This document shows, piece by piece, positions 12,541-24,100 of a stretch of DNA of 64,000 nt (its first letter is position 1; each line of letters begins with the position of its first letter). Source of the DNA: Mesocentrotus franciscanus (lineage: Eukaryota > Echinodermata > Echinoidea > Camarodonta > Strongylocentrotidae). Under the pieces are notes generated by a model. It searched no databases and was not told the origin of the DNA. It saw only the letters and a list, made by a program, of their open reading frames with translations. The stretch lies in contig CP137667.1 of NCBI GenBank assembly GCA_037976565.1, positions 33,115,420 through 33,179,419 on the forward strand, written 5' to 3'. Position numbers and translations under genes: made by a program.

Positions 12541-13375
12541 GGTACCAATCATATTCTACATTTGACACTCGGATTTTTTTTAATATTGCTTAATTCTACA
12601 TGTATGATTGTGACTTTGTGTATTTTCGTCATATTCTTGAGAGATATATATATATATACATGTATATGATAGAAATTGTGAAACAAAAGCGATTAAAAGT
12701 GGTGCTAGTTCTTACAATAGAAAATGTGTTAAACATGTTTGAACAGGGTTTTTATTCAAGAGAACTTTATTTATATCTTTTTCTTCTATCACTGCTAATA
12801 AAAAGCAAAAACATGATTTTATAGTAGATACCATACATCCTGCTATGCGACTCCGTGCCAAAAAAAAGTTATTTTCCCCCTCAAAATAACATTTTTTGTT
12901 GCATTGCAAAACATGAATTTCACATTCACATAAGAGATTGGGAAATTTCCTTAAAACTGAAAACGATATATTTATTCTAAAGCAATAGTTCTTCCTTTTG
13001 TTTTCTGATAAAAAGAGGCTTAAGACATGTGACTTATGCATGCTTAACCTTGTAGAAAATGAAACCTAAAATGAATCATGATCAGGTGACCAAGATAGTG
13101 ACTAAAATCCCCACCCCCAAAATAGTACTTTTCCATGAGTTTCCAAGTGAGAGTTGGCTCTTATCTATACAAAGCATCACAACAAAGAATTGGTTTTACA
13201 CCCTTTTGCGGGACAATATATAGTAGAATTGTCAATTTGTCATATAAATAAATTTTCTAGGTTGAAAAGTTCACTTTGAATGATTTGTATCATTGATCTT
13301 CTTCGTTTATAAAGCACTAGTTCCAATTAATCGGATATACAGGGTTGTATAACATTGAACATGACATGATGTTGT
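12541..13375. other. No gene seen
   Basis: AT-rich with a TATATATATA run near 12645. Minus-strand frames are not exon-like. Confidence 0.4.
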
Positions 13376-13883
13376 TTAAAGGAGAAACAGAAACCGAAAG
13401 GGAAAGTTTCAAATAAATCATACCAATAATTAGAAAGTTAGGAATGTTTGGAATATGAGATCCCTAAGTTTATGCAAATCTCAAATTGGCAATTTTGTCA
13501 GTGGATTGTGACCTAGTGACGGATAGCTCTCCCGTTTGTCGTGTACAAAAATAGCAACAATTTCTGTTTTTCTCCCAAATGCCTTCACCCTTGGGGTACT
13601 ACTCAAAATATATTATGGAGAGTATATTATTACAGGTCATTTTAGTGAAATTTTAGTATTTTTGTGTTTTCGAACAAATGAGAAAGTTGTCCACAACTAC
13701 CTCACAGAGACATTACCAATTCAGCCAATTTGATGAGCCCATACCTATAGTGATTACAACGTTTAAAAATGTATAACTTTCTCAATTTTTGTCCAATTTT
13801 ATTCAAACTTTCACCAGTATGTTTCTCAGATTTTTCTGCTCCATTCTAGAGTAGTTTGCTATCAAGGATGGATTTTCCTTTAA
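13376..13883. mobile_element. TTAA-flanked element D2 (508 bp)
   Basis: Left TTTAAAGGAGAA and right GATTTTCCTTTAA. The interior (CTCAAATTGGCAATT, GTCAGTGGATTGTGAC, CCCGTTTGTCGTGTACAAAA) is shared with 23358 and, inverted, with 15590. Confidence 0.8.
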
Positions 13884-13961
13884 CCTGTTTTGAAGTTCGA
13901 TGAAAACATGTTGTTGAAGCTCTTATGACTAAATGGTTTACTGGCCAATCCGTCTCAAGGA

Positions 13962-14310
13962 TATGACATCATTCCGCTACACACCGTACCTTAATTATAA
14001 CAACCCTCCAATCTTCTTAAAGATCTCCTTAAACCTCACACTTAAACATAATCTCAAGCAGTGAAAACAAAAAAGAACCTCTGGGAAGCTTAAAGGGAAA
14101 GTCCACTCATACATCAAGTTCATGGCATCATCTTGCTATATGCCGCAACCTTAATTATAAGAACCCCCCAGTCCTCTTAAAGATCTCTTTAAACCTCACA
14201 CTTAAGGTACTTGTAATCTCAAAACTGTTGGAAGCTTAAAGAGAAAGTCCATCCTGGTATAAAAATAGCTGACATCGTCTCACTACATGCCGCTACCTGA
14301 ATTATAAGAA
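13962..14310. repeat. Tandem repeat, about 2.5 units
   Basis: CTTAATTATAA, then TCTTAAAGATCTCCTTAAAC, CTCACACTTAA and GCTTAAAGGGAAAGTCCA recur with a period of 130-170 bp. The last word resembles the end of element D1. Confidence 0.75.
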
Positions 14311-14740
14311 ATGTTTGCAAGCTGCAAAAATATTGGTTCTTTTATTTTGGGCCTAAAACTTAAATGTAACTTGAATTTTGTTAATATTTTGTTCATACAT
14401 TTGTGAGAGCACCAGTCTCCCTTTAATGAACATGTTAGGAGCACATCCCACCTGGTTTGCATGGGATGCAGGCAAAAGTTGTTTATGAACTTATTTTCAT
14501 TCCTCTCATTATATCTACTTACTACTTATGACACTTGCAAGTCAGCCATATGTTTTCAATAAGAGTTTGTACATTTATGCACATGAACATGTATACATGT
14601 ACTTATTGCTTATGTTTGTCACCAAGGAGCTGTTTTATTTTGTTTGTTTCTTTATAGATTCTTTATAGTTTCTTATTTTGGGGGATAATATTTGCTATTC
14701 AGGTAATGTGCCATAATTATAGCATGTTGTGGCAAATAAT

Positions 14741-14741
14741 C

Positions 14742-14778
<37 letters not shown>

Positions 14779-15330
14779 GAGAAACAAAAAAGGGGTTGTA
14801 AATAGATAGATAGATAGATATGTATATGCATATATTGTAAAGATGAGAGCAGTAGTCCATGGAGTTTTTGTAAAGAGAAAGAGTTAGATACTGTACATTT
14901 AAATGAAATGCATATTTTTAGCTAAGCAAGTTCTGTAAGGCAAAAGAGAGAGAGAGAGAGAGGAAGAAAGAAAAAAGAGAGAGGATGATGGGAGAAGGGG
15001 ATAGGGATACATGTATATTCATTAGAGAGAGAGGTATTATCTTAGGTAACTTTTTTAAAGGAGACTATTGATTTACATTGTAAGATAGATGTAAATGAGG
15101 ATCACATTTTTAGCATAAATTATAGAATTATTTGAGGCAAAGTAGAGAGGTAAGAAGGAAGGAGAAGAAAAGAGAAGAAGAAAGCAGGAAGAAGAGGAAG
15201 AGAAGGAAAAGGAGAAGCAAGATGAGAATAAGGAGGAGGAGGGGACAGAAGAAGAAAAGAAGGGGAAAATACAAAAAAATGAAGAAGTACATGTAGGGAA
15301 AGAAGAAGAACAAAAAGAAGAAGTATAACA
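14741..15330. repeat. Purine-rich tracts
   Basis: (GA)n at 14741-14785 and 14946-14970, (GATA)n at 14805-14820, and a long GAA/GGA tract at 15130-15330. Minus-strand Ser/Phe/Leu frames are artefacts. Confidence 0.9.
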
Positions 15331-15589
15331 ATTAACCAAAAAATGTGTTTGTTACCCAAGCAGCAAGCCTTCAGATATTTTTGAGTAATTATACATGTAG
15401 GCAATGAATCATAAATAAGGCATTCATTATGACAGTTACATACATGTATTAATGACTCATTACTAGGGAATGCAGTGTGACATTGCTCTTAATCTATGGA
15501 ACATCTGTTTTCTTATTAACATTCAGAGCATGTTCAATATTAATGTCTACAGAATTTGAAGAATGCAAGAAAATATGTCTACAGGCCTA

Positions 15590-16127
15590 CATCTGATGAA
15601 AGTTTCAATTAAATCTGACTAAATATGAGAGGGTTAAAAAATGTTGAAAGTTGTAATTACTATACGTATGGGCACTTCAAATTGGCTGAAGTGGTAATGT
15701 CAATGTGATGTAGTGCCTGACTACATTGCTTTCCCATCTGTTCCAACATAAAAAATGACTGAAATTCAAATTTTTTCAAAATTCATGGCTCAGGAGGGTC
15801 TATTTTTTTTTTAGAGGACCTATAATAATATGCTATCTATAATATATTTTTAGTAGTGCCGCAAGAGAGAAGGAACTTCCAAAAGAAAAAGAAATTAATG
15901 ATAACTTTGTACACAGCAAATGGGAGAGTTATCCACGTCCTACGTCACTATCCACTGACCAAACTACCAATTTAAGATTCGCATAGACTTAGTGATCTCA
16001 TATTTCAAACATTTATAACTTCCTTACTATTGGTCTGATTCATTTCAAACTTTTGCCATTCTGTTTCTGTTATTTTTCTGCTTTCATAAAAATCAACTAA
16101 TATTACTCGGGTTGGATTGCCCTTTAA
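15590..16127. mobile_element. TTAA-flanked element D2, inverted copy
   Basis: Ends GGGTTGGATTGCCCTTTAA and matches the reverse complement of 23358-23890. The left boundary is decayed. Confidence 0.75.
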
Positions 16128-16802
16128 GGCACTGTTGTCATATATGATGTGCACCACTAAATCTCATTTTAATTTGCGAATGCCATTTTCTTGCCCCTTG
16201 GGATGGGAGCCTTAATGGGAAGAAGCTGTTTGTCATTGAGAGAGTGTAAACAAGGCAGAGGGCACAGAATGAAAGATGGAAACCAATTAAGTTTTGGATG
16301 GTTGTTAGCACATTGTTTTAAAATATTGTTCACAATAGGAGATAACTTGTGTATTAACATGTGAATATTAGGATATCGTGTTACAATTCACGGGGGCGGG
16401 GCATTCTCGATGAATCATATTCATGAAGTACATGTAGATGCATTTGAGAAGAGCGTGAACCTACTGTGCTGTAGTGCAAACGAGCACACCCTCTATAGTA
16501 TCTGGGTAAATCTTATGTTTGAAGAATGTGAACACACCCATGTGTTGAAAATCCCCCTTTCACTCAAAATAGCCATTTGTCATGTATACAAGAGTGCAAC
16601 CATGCTGAGCTGTGGATGGGGGAAAACCCCTTCCCAACAAAAACAAAAAGGTCATTCGTCGTCTTCGGAGAGCAAGACGTAATTAAGGACAGGAACAAGA
16701 GGCGAAGAGACCGAGACAGCTTTGAGACAGCTTTGAGACAATATCGTTTGGATCGTTGACAGATCTGTTCATTTCTCTCGTATTTTTTCTTGTCGACAAC
16801 AG

Positions 16803-16880
16803 GATTCACAGCTGAACGTTTTGGAAACGCTGTTTGGACCGTCTGTCAGGGGTGGATAGGGTTGGCTATAATAAAACAGG
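16803..16880 (+). other. Candidate non-coding 5' exon or first-exon end
   Basis: CGACAACAG precedes and AACAGG|GTGAGT follows a 78-base segment with no long frame. A GC-box-like GGGGGCGGGGC lies upstream near 16391, in a repeat-poor island, so a promoter and first exon here are possible. Confidence 0.25.
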
Positions 16881-17530
16881 GTGAGTTTCTGTTTGTGTAA
16901 AAGTATTCTCATCTCTGAGGAGTGCAGTTTGATTACCACTGAAACAAGTTGAGATTTCACTTTCCTTTTAATTTTCTGTCACCAAATTCTAGTTTTTATG
17001 ATCATGTTGGGTCGACAATTTGACATTACACTCATTTTGCAATAATTGTGATTTACGTTAATGGAAAATTCACTGTACATTCCGTGCGACAATCAGATGA
17101 CATGTCCCTGGAATAATGAACAGAGGAGGAAGCCTACGTGTATTACTCAGGAATATAGTACTCAAGAATATGATAATGTGAGTTTCATTTGAGTGATTCT
17201 ACCGCAATCATGCTATTTTAATCGCACCCTTTTCTCTCGCTTCTTGGTGCAATATTTCCCCGAGTATGTGACTCTGAACTGAAAATTGTCATGATTGTTT
17301 GGTAATTAAATCCGTAATTATGTTGCCTGTCTTTCTGTAGGATAAGGATAAGGATGAGAATTATATTGCTTATTTCTTAACACTTTTTATTACTTTTTAT
17401 TACTTTTTATTGTAGTCATTTCAGAGAAAAAATATTATAGCCATTTCCTAGAAAAATAATTAATACTTCCCCTTCAGACTCACTTCCCTCTGTTAATATC
17501 TCCATTGTCTATTTCATGCAAGGTTGCTAT
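16881..17530. other. No gene seen
   Basis: AT-rich; a short TTACTTTTTA tandem lies at 17384-17412. Confidence 0.45.
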
Positions 17531-17534
17531 GCTG

Positions 17535-17800
17535 TTGCTCTCTCCCTCTCTCTCTCTCCCCCTCTCCCTCTCTCTCTATCCCCCTCTCTCCCTATCCCCT
17601 CCCTCCCCTCTCTCCCCTTTTCACTCTCTCTCTCTCTCTCTCTCTCACATACACACCTCTACTTTCTGTACTATCTTACACTTTAACTCGCTCCTTCTTT
17701 CTCTTTTTCTTCTGCCTCTCTTTATCTCCAATCAGCCTGCTTTCTTCCCCCCTTCTCCTACTCTCTCTCTCCCTCTCTTCTCTCTCTTCCCTTTATGGTA
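17535..17800. repeat. (CT)n / (CCT)n pyrimidine tract
   Basis: Long CTCTCT blocks. Two overlapping forward frames are compositional artefacts. Confidence 0.95.
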
Positions 17801-18041
17801 CATTTTGGAAGTGAATTGGGCAGAGTGCTTTGATATGATCAGGATGTATTACACAGGAGAAATTGGGAGGGAAATACTTTCGTTTTCCTTTTGCAACTGT
17901 GCAGCTGTGGGATTTTCAGCCACACATTCTCATATTCTCACAATTTCTGTTTGTAAATTTCAATATTTTGTAGGCTGTGGATGAGCTAGAATTATTTCTT
18001 TGGTTGCTGTCAAAATATATATTTTGGACAACTGAAAGACC

Positions 18042-18150
18042 AGGGCCCTGTATTATAAAGACCTCTGATCGATTCAAATCGGGAGTTACAATTAATTTTA
18101 AGTTGCGATCGATTCAAATCAATTACAACTCTTTTTAAAGACGGGGCCCA
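18042..18150. mobile_element. GGGCCC hairpin family F, copy 1
   Basis: Ends GGGCCCTGTATTATAAAGAC and TTTAAAGACGGGGCCC, with two GATCGATTCAAATC cores. Confidence 0.75.
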
Positions 18151-18599
18151 GGTCTTATCCTTATCCGTGTCGGCAGAATTTTATATCTGAGAACCCTTTT
18201 TTATATCTAATTCTTTTTTTTCTTTTCTTTTTTTGGCTGTTGTTTGCTGGGAACTTCTTGGCTAACTTGCTAGCCAATTTGGTCTGACACTTCCCATTCA
18301 GTTTGCTCTAGTGACGCCACTGGCTGCCAAATACAGTACACTTTATTCCACAACTGTGCAGCTGAAGATTTACTGCCCCTAGATCCCTTCAAAATGTCAA
18401 GAAAGGAATATTGAAATGCTGGCTATGTTCACACAGGATCTGTATAGTTTTAAATTTGAAGTATGCCAAACCTATGCAGCCGTAAACAACGATCCACTAA
18501 CAATAGTGAGGGTTCACACAGGATCAAAAGGAAAGAACAAGTATTGTATTAGCTTTAAACTACAAGCCGTGCAAGCAGTCATTTGAACTGCAAGCTGGT

Positions 18600-19250
18600 G
18601 TATCCTCGAAGTTAATTGTGTCCACACGGCACATAACTGAGAGTGAGAACCCCTCCCCCCTTGATGCTAGATACAGCACTAACTTTAAGATTACTTGTGT
18701 TTTATTACTTTGTCAGCATGTCCACACACAAAACAATTTATCCCGAAACTCTATAATGAAACGTCGTATAAAGAATCAACGTATAAATTCCAGGGTGTCC
18801 ACACACAAGAAACGTCGTATAAAGAATCATCGTATAAATTCCAGGGTGTCCACACACACAAGAAAGTAATCCCAAAACTCTACAGCAAATTAGTATAGGT
18901 GCGCAGTTTGCTACTGCGGTCATGAAATGGAAGCAGAAATGAGAGGTCGGGTCTCCTTTCGCGCGAGGTCACGTTAAGCCCCGCCCAGTTATACCGTTCT
19001 AGTTCGACTGGTTATACTAGTTACGTCCACACACAACACATTCCGTGATTAGGCGTGATTAGATGTGATTCTTTATTGAGTTCTAGTTCGAAACGATGCC
19101 CAAACCCGCGTTTCGTTATACGATCGATAGTAAGCGTCCACACACACAATTTCATTGTATAACTATCACAAAACGGTATAAATATCCCGAAACGGTATAA
19201 CTAATCACCCCTAATCACGGAAAGTGTTGTGTGTGGACACGGGGCTAGTA
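18600..19250. mobile_element. GTGTCCACACAC inverted element with internal tandem
   Basis: CGTCCACACACAACACA near 19025 pairs with GTGTTGTGTGTGGACACGG near 19230. Within 18718-18865 a unit of about 50 bp holding ACGTCGTATAAAGAATCA and TCCAGGGTGTCCACACACA is tandem. A cryptic open frame covers the tandem only. Confidence 0.7.
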
Positions 19251-20234
19251 TTAACTTAAAGCTTCATAACCACGAATGCGTTTGCACAGTCTCTATATAA
19301 CTACAAGATAACTTCAAAGTTTGAAACCATGACCTAAAGTTAGCAGATTATCGTTGAACCTAATTACTGCAACACTATGCTAGACCAGCTGGGCAACTGC
19401 AAGTTCAATTGACCTGCTTACATGTATCTGCACTCTTTCAGTAGCCCAGGGCACATTATTATAGTATTCTGGGTCACTAGCTTTCTCGTGCATTAAACTG
19501 CTTTTGCTAATTTCACTGTTTTTGTTGCACTTTCCACTAATTTTGTGGTCATTTACTGTGTAATGAACTATGTCTAGATTTCTTCCTATTTTTGTTTCTC
19601 TTTCTTGAAGTTAATCAAGGCAAATTAGTTTGAACAGCTTCCCAAAATAAGTTCAATGTACTAAAGAGGATATCAACGAGGAATGCAGAATGAATTTGTA
19701 AACGCACCTCAAGAGATTGACCTCTTGTACTTTAATGTACGTGTAGTTGCCTTTTTTCTTCTTTTGATAAGGTCACACGAACCTGTGTAGCAGAAATCTA
19801 GAATGAAATATTGGCTGGGAGGCAAAGTCGAATGTTTATTCTACCATGTTATTGCCCCAATGCACAAATTGTTATCCACACAATTTATAATGCATCCCCA
19901 AATTCCCCATACTACCAACCAATTAGCTTGCAATTCAAAGCTATTCCTTTTTTTTATTGAATCGTATTATTGTAATGGCTTTTTAAAAACAAACTTATTC
20001 CTGTATTTGATGTACTCGGGCAGCTTACAGCCAGATTTGATAGGTATTGTGCATTTAGTTGAAATGTTTTTAGTATGATTATTAATCATTATTTGGTGGG
20101 AACTTAACCACATAACCATGACTTCCACCATGCATAAATGATATTGAACAATATCCCATTGTTTCCAACGGAACCATATTTGTTCATAATGTGGTTTTAT
20201 TCTAAATTCTTTGTTCATTTTCTTTTATACACAG
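19251..20234. other. No gene seen upstream of exon 1
   Basis: Repeat-poor sequence just before the receptor's first coding exon; a promoter may lie here but no TATA or initiator could be assigned. Confidence 0.35.
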
Positions 20235-21144
20235 AACGGAAGGGGGCTACATGTATAATTAAACTGATGTTTACTGATTCAACGAAGGATGCGACTACCG
20301 TTATGACCACGTGAATATTTTGTGTCGGTCAGAATAGTCTACACCCCCACCGCTGTCGTGACAGGAAAGAGCCCATTGGGAGGGGAGCAAGGCATTAGAG
20401 CAATTATTATCAGGAAATTTGGCAGTGTTTGTCAAACGCTGGATTGCCTAATACAGCAGAAAACCCATTGATGGCTTAATAGGCTGTCAAAACAGTGGTG
20501 AATCTTTTGTGGGACGACTCATTTAGTCAGCTGGAAATCAAAAGGATACATTGAAAGAAGCAGCCTCTGTGCAGAGCCGTTGTGTAAACTATAGAAAAAT
20601 CTACGGGACAAGGAAAATGAATTGTGTGGCTCATCTGTGAGGAGAATAGTTGGTAGGAATCAGTGGATTGGAAATGATGCCATCGTAAACACCGCTGCCA
20701 ATTGTTTCCAATCCTAGATCTGCAGCTACACTGCATATTGGCTTCGAGTCCAGAGAGGATCAAATACAGAGGAACACTTAGTTGAGTAATTAGGAGTTCC
20801 TATGGAAATATCTACAAGTTGGACAGTGTTTTGGAGAGAGAAGCCAAATTGATGCCCAAAATAGGAGATTTAGTTCCCCCAAAACCCAGCATCTGTGTGA
20901 CTCAAGAAATTGACAATATTCCAATGTGATAACAGATGAATATAGAAGCAGAAACGTGTGAAGGAGAGCATTAATAATAAACAGCGCTAAATATAGAATA
21001 CTGAAGCAGATATTTTGGAAACAGTGATTAGTATCGTCTTGCAACAGGAAGTAATTACAATGGTTACCATGGCAACTGCAGCTCATTACAAGCTCTTTCT
21101 TGTCTCGGTCTTTTTGCTGATTTGGACGCCATGGCCACACTTAG
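20235..21144 (+). CDS. Exon 1: 5' UTR and signal peptide (coding 21060-21144)
   Basis: The start codon at 21060 opens 28 codons plus one base. The peptide is MVTMATAAHYK, then a hydrophobic core LFLVSVFLLIW, then TPWPHL, a typical secretory signal. The second Met at codon 4 is an alternative start, and its ACCATGG context is the better Kozak match. The donor is CTTAG|GTGAGT, phase 1. A TATACACAG acceptor before 20235 suggests the exon may begin there, making about 825 bases of 5' UTR, but a transcription start inside this stretch is equally possible. Confidence 0.85.
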
Positions 21145-24100
21145 GTGAGTGCTTTTACCCACAGCTTAATGACCAGTCATAACTATTGAGACAAAAATCA
21201 TGAATCTTGTATTGTGTTTTGTATTGTAGGGAGGAATGGGCAGACTGTGCTGTATGCAAATGTACAGTTAATATTAAAGTGCCTGGTATGCATACCCTTT
21301 GTAAATTTCATGGTTTTTGTGTTTGTCATAACTCAAAAATGAAAGGTGGACTGGTTGAATTACATGTAGGGTCTTGATCTAGGCTTTTAGATGTATTGTA
21401 AGCCTTAATAATATGGCACATTCTCAAGAAGAACAAAAATGGGGACAAATCAATCTTTCACATACTGGTAATAACAAATTCATAAAACTTGGTAAGGGTG
21501 TGAATAATTTAGTTTCGATTGTAAATGCAGGAAGTCACATATGTACTCACATGGAATCAACTTAAGATGATGTTTTAATGCCTATTTAACAAGAAAATTA
21601 TTTGAATTTGATTTTGTTCTTAAAAATGGACATGGTTCATAAGTGAAAGTGTCCTGTTGGGCAGGTCTGACACTACATGTACTATAATAATTGAAAACAA
21701 TTGGACATGTACACTATTAAAAAGCAAGCTTCCTCTATGACTCTTTTTGAGACTATGGGGTCCAAATTCTTGGAATTTTGTCAATACTGTAAATATCTGT
21801 TTATAAGATGCACCTTTTTTCCGCTGGAAAAGTGGTGGTGTACAACTATCTCTGTGTCTCAACGTAATGCGAATAAAGAACACTATTTGAAGTTAAAACC
21901 TACATGTACATGTACGTTCCTAATTTGAAGGGAAGTGATTTATGCCCCTCCACGTGGCACGGTGCCGGGCGACGCTCACCCGTGCCGTGAGTAAAAGTGT
22001 CACCCAGCCCAGTCATACACGGGTATCGACTCACCACTCAGAAACTAGAACCGCAGGGGGTAATTGCCCTCGGGGGTAATTGTCCTAGAACCTGTGATGA
22101 CTTGAAAATCAATATTTAGCAACTTTGTGTGAGTAAAATCACCAAAAAAGGCTACAGTGTAGGTATTAGTTTTACAAAATTTTTTTTTCTCGGCCGTGTC
22201 TAAAAAATAGGGGTGCGTCTTATACAAAGGTGCGTCTTATACACAGAGATTTACGGTAGATGTTAAATTTCCTTTATAGTTCTAGGTAACCAGATTAGAT
22301 TAAATTTGTTATAATAACAGCAGAAAATTCTAAATTTCCTCAATATGTGATTAATCATTTAAACATTGTGCACACATGTACATAAACATTGTAGTTTAAT
22401 AATTTCTCCCTTCTTTCTATTTCTACTCAACAGTTGCAGATGCCCAGTCAACAATCAGGGTATTAACATCCGACAATTTATCCGCAAAGGAAGGACAGAC
22501 AGTAACATTAGTGTGCACATACCAGCCAGAGACTGATGAGTCAACCTTTGCCGCTCTCTCTTGGCAAATGGGAGCTACTGTGTTAGCGGCGTACAGTTGC
22601 GGCATCTCTTGTAGCAGAACAAACACAAATACGGACCTGTATACGCTGGACGTTGACTCCACATGGAGTGGTAATTTAACCATCACGGGTGTTTCATTGG
22701 CCGATGATAATATTTATCGGTGTTTAGTCACCACTTTGTATGGAACTGCTGAGAGCGATTCCCGCCTCGTAGTAAATGGTGAGTATTTCTTTTATTTGTA
22801 TTTATTTATTCATTTAATTTAAACGGTGTAACTCTCTCAGTATAAGAACTGTTTTCCTGAGAGGCCCGGTAAAAATTCTAGGTTACAAATACTAAAGGAA
22901 ATGAACAAACTATGAAAACATACATATTTTCAAACATTTTGCAGTCGTAATGTAGCATTAAATGTAAATGATTCTTTGCGGATTATGGCATAAGGGCAGT
23001 GTTTCATGAAACCATCATAAGTACAAATTTGCGACATCCCATTAAAACGTGTATTGAATTAAACACGCGTTTCAATAGGATGTCTGCGAACTTGTACTAA
23101 TGATAGTTTTGTGAAATGCTACCCGGCTGGGCCTGAGCAGGATGGCATTGTTCCCGTCCTACACAACCAGCTGAGCCATCTACAGTGTAGTCTAATGTTT
23201 GGACTGAGAACTCTTCTTGAAATAGAAAGAGATACAATGTCAATGCAAAATTTATTCCAGAGGAAGAAAAATCTGACTCTAACAAACAAGCTAACAACCG
23301 AACCGACAAACAAAAAGAAATTTTAAAAATATGACTATGCTGTACGTTTACTCGTCATTAAGGGCAATCCAACTCTTGTAATGAAAGTTTAAAATAAATT
23401 GAGCCAATAATAAGAAAGTTATGAATGTTTGAAATAGGGATCACTAAGTGTATGCAAATTTCAAATTGGCAGTTGTGTCAGTGGATTGTAACGTAGTTGC
23501 CTTTCTCTCCTGTTTGTCGTGTACAAAAATATCATTAATTTCTGTTTTCCTTCTAAACGCCTTCTCCCTCGGGGCTCTACTCACAGTATATTCAATATGG
23601 TAGCATATTATGATAGGTCCTCTAAGGAGAAAAGACCCTCCTGAGTCATACATTTTTGAAAAATCAAAATTTTCTTCATTTTGTGTGTTGGAACAAATGG
23701 AAAGTTGTCCACCACTACATCACAGACATTACTGATTCAGCCAATTTGAAGAGCCCATACACCTGTAGGTGTAGTGATTACAACTTTCAAAAATTCATAA
23801 CTTTCTCATTGTTTTGTCCGATTTCATTCAACCTTCCACCAGTCTGCTTTTCTGTTTTTTCTGCTTTCCTCTAGAGTAGTTAGCTAGCAAGATTGGTTTT
23901 CCATTTAATAATAATTGTAACCTCAGTGCGCTCCACACAGCTACATGTACAATTGAAATTACTTTAAATGAAATTACCTTTTCTTGCCCTTAGTTCCACC
24001 TGTAAGCCTGACACTGTCAGACACCATAACACCAGGAGGCCACGAGCAGGGCGACATCGTCCCCGTCCTATCGGGCGAGTCTTACACCATCACCTGCGCC

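Noticed and set aside
17505..17984. 159-codon forward frame rich in Ser/Leu/Pro
   Set aside because: A translation of the (CT)n tract; composition only.
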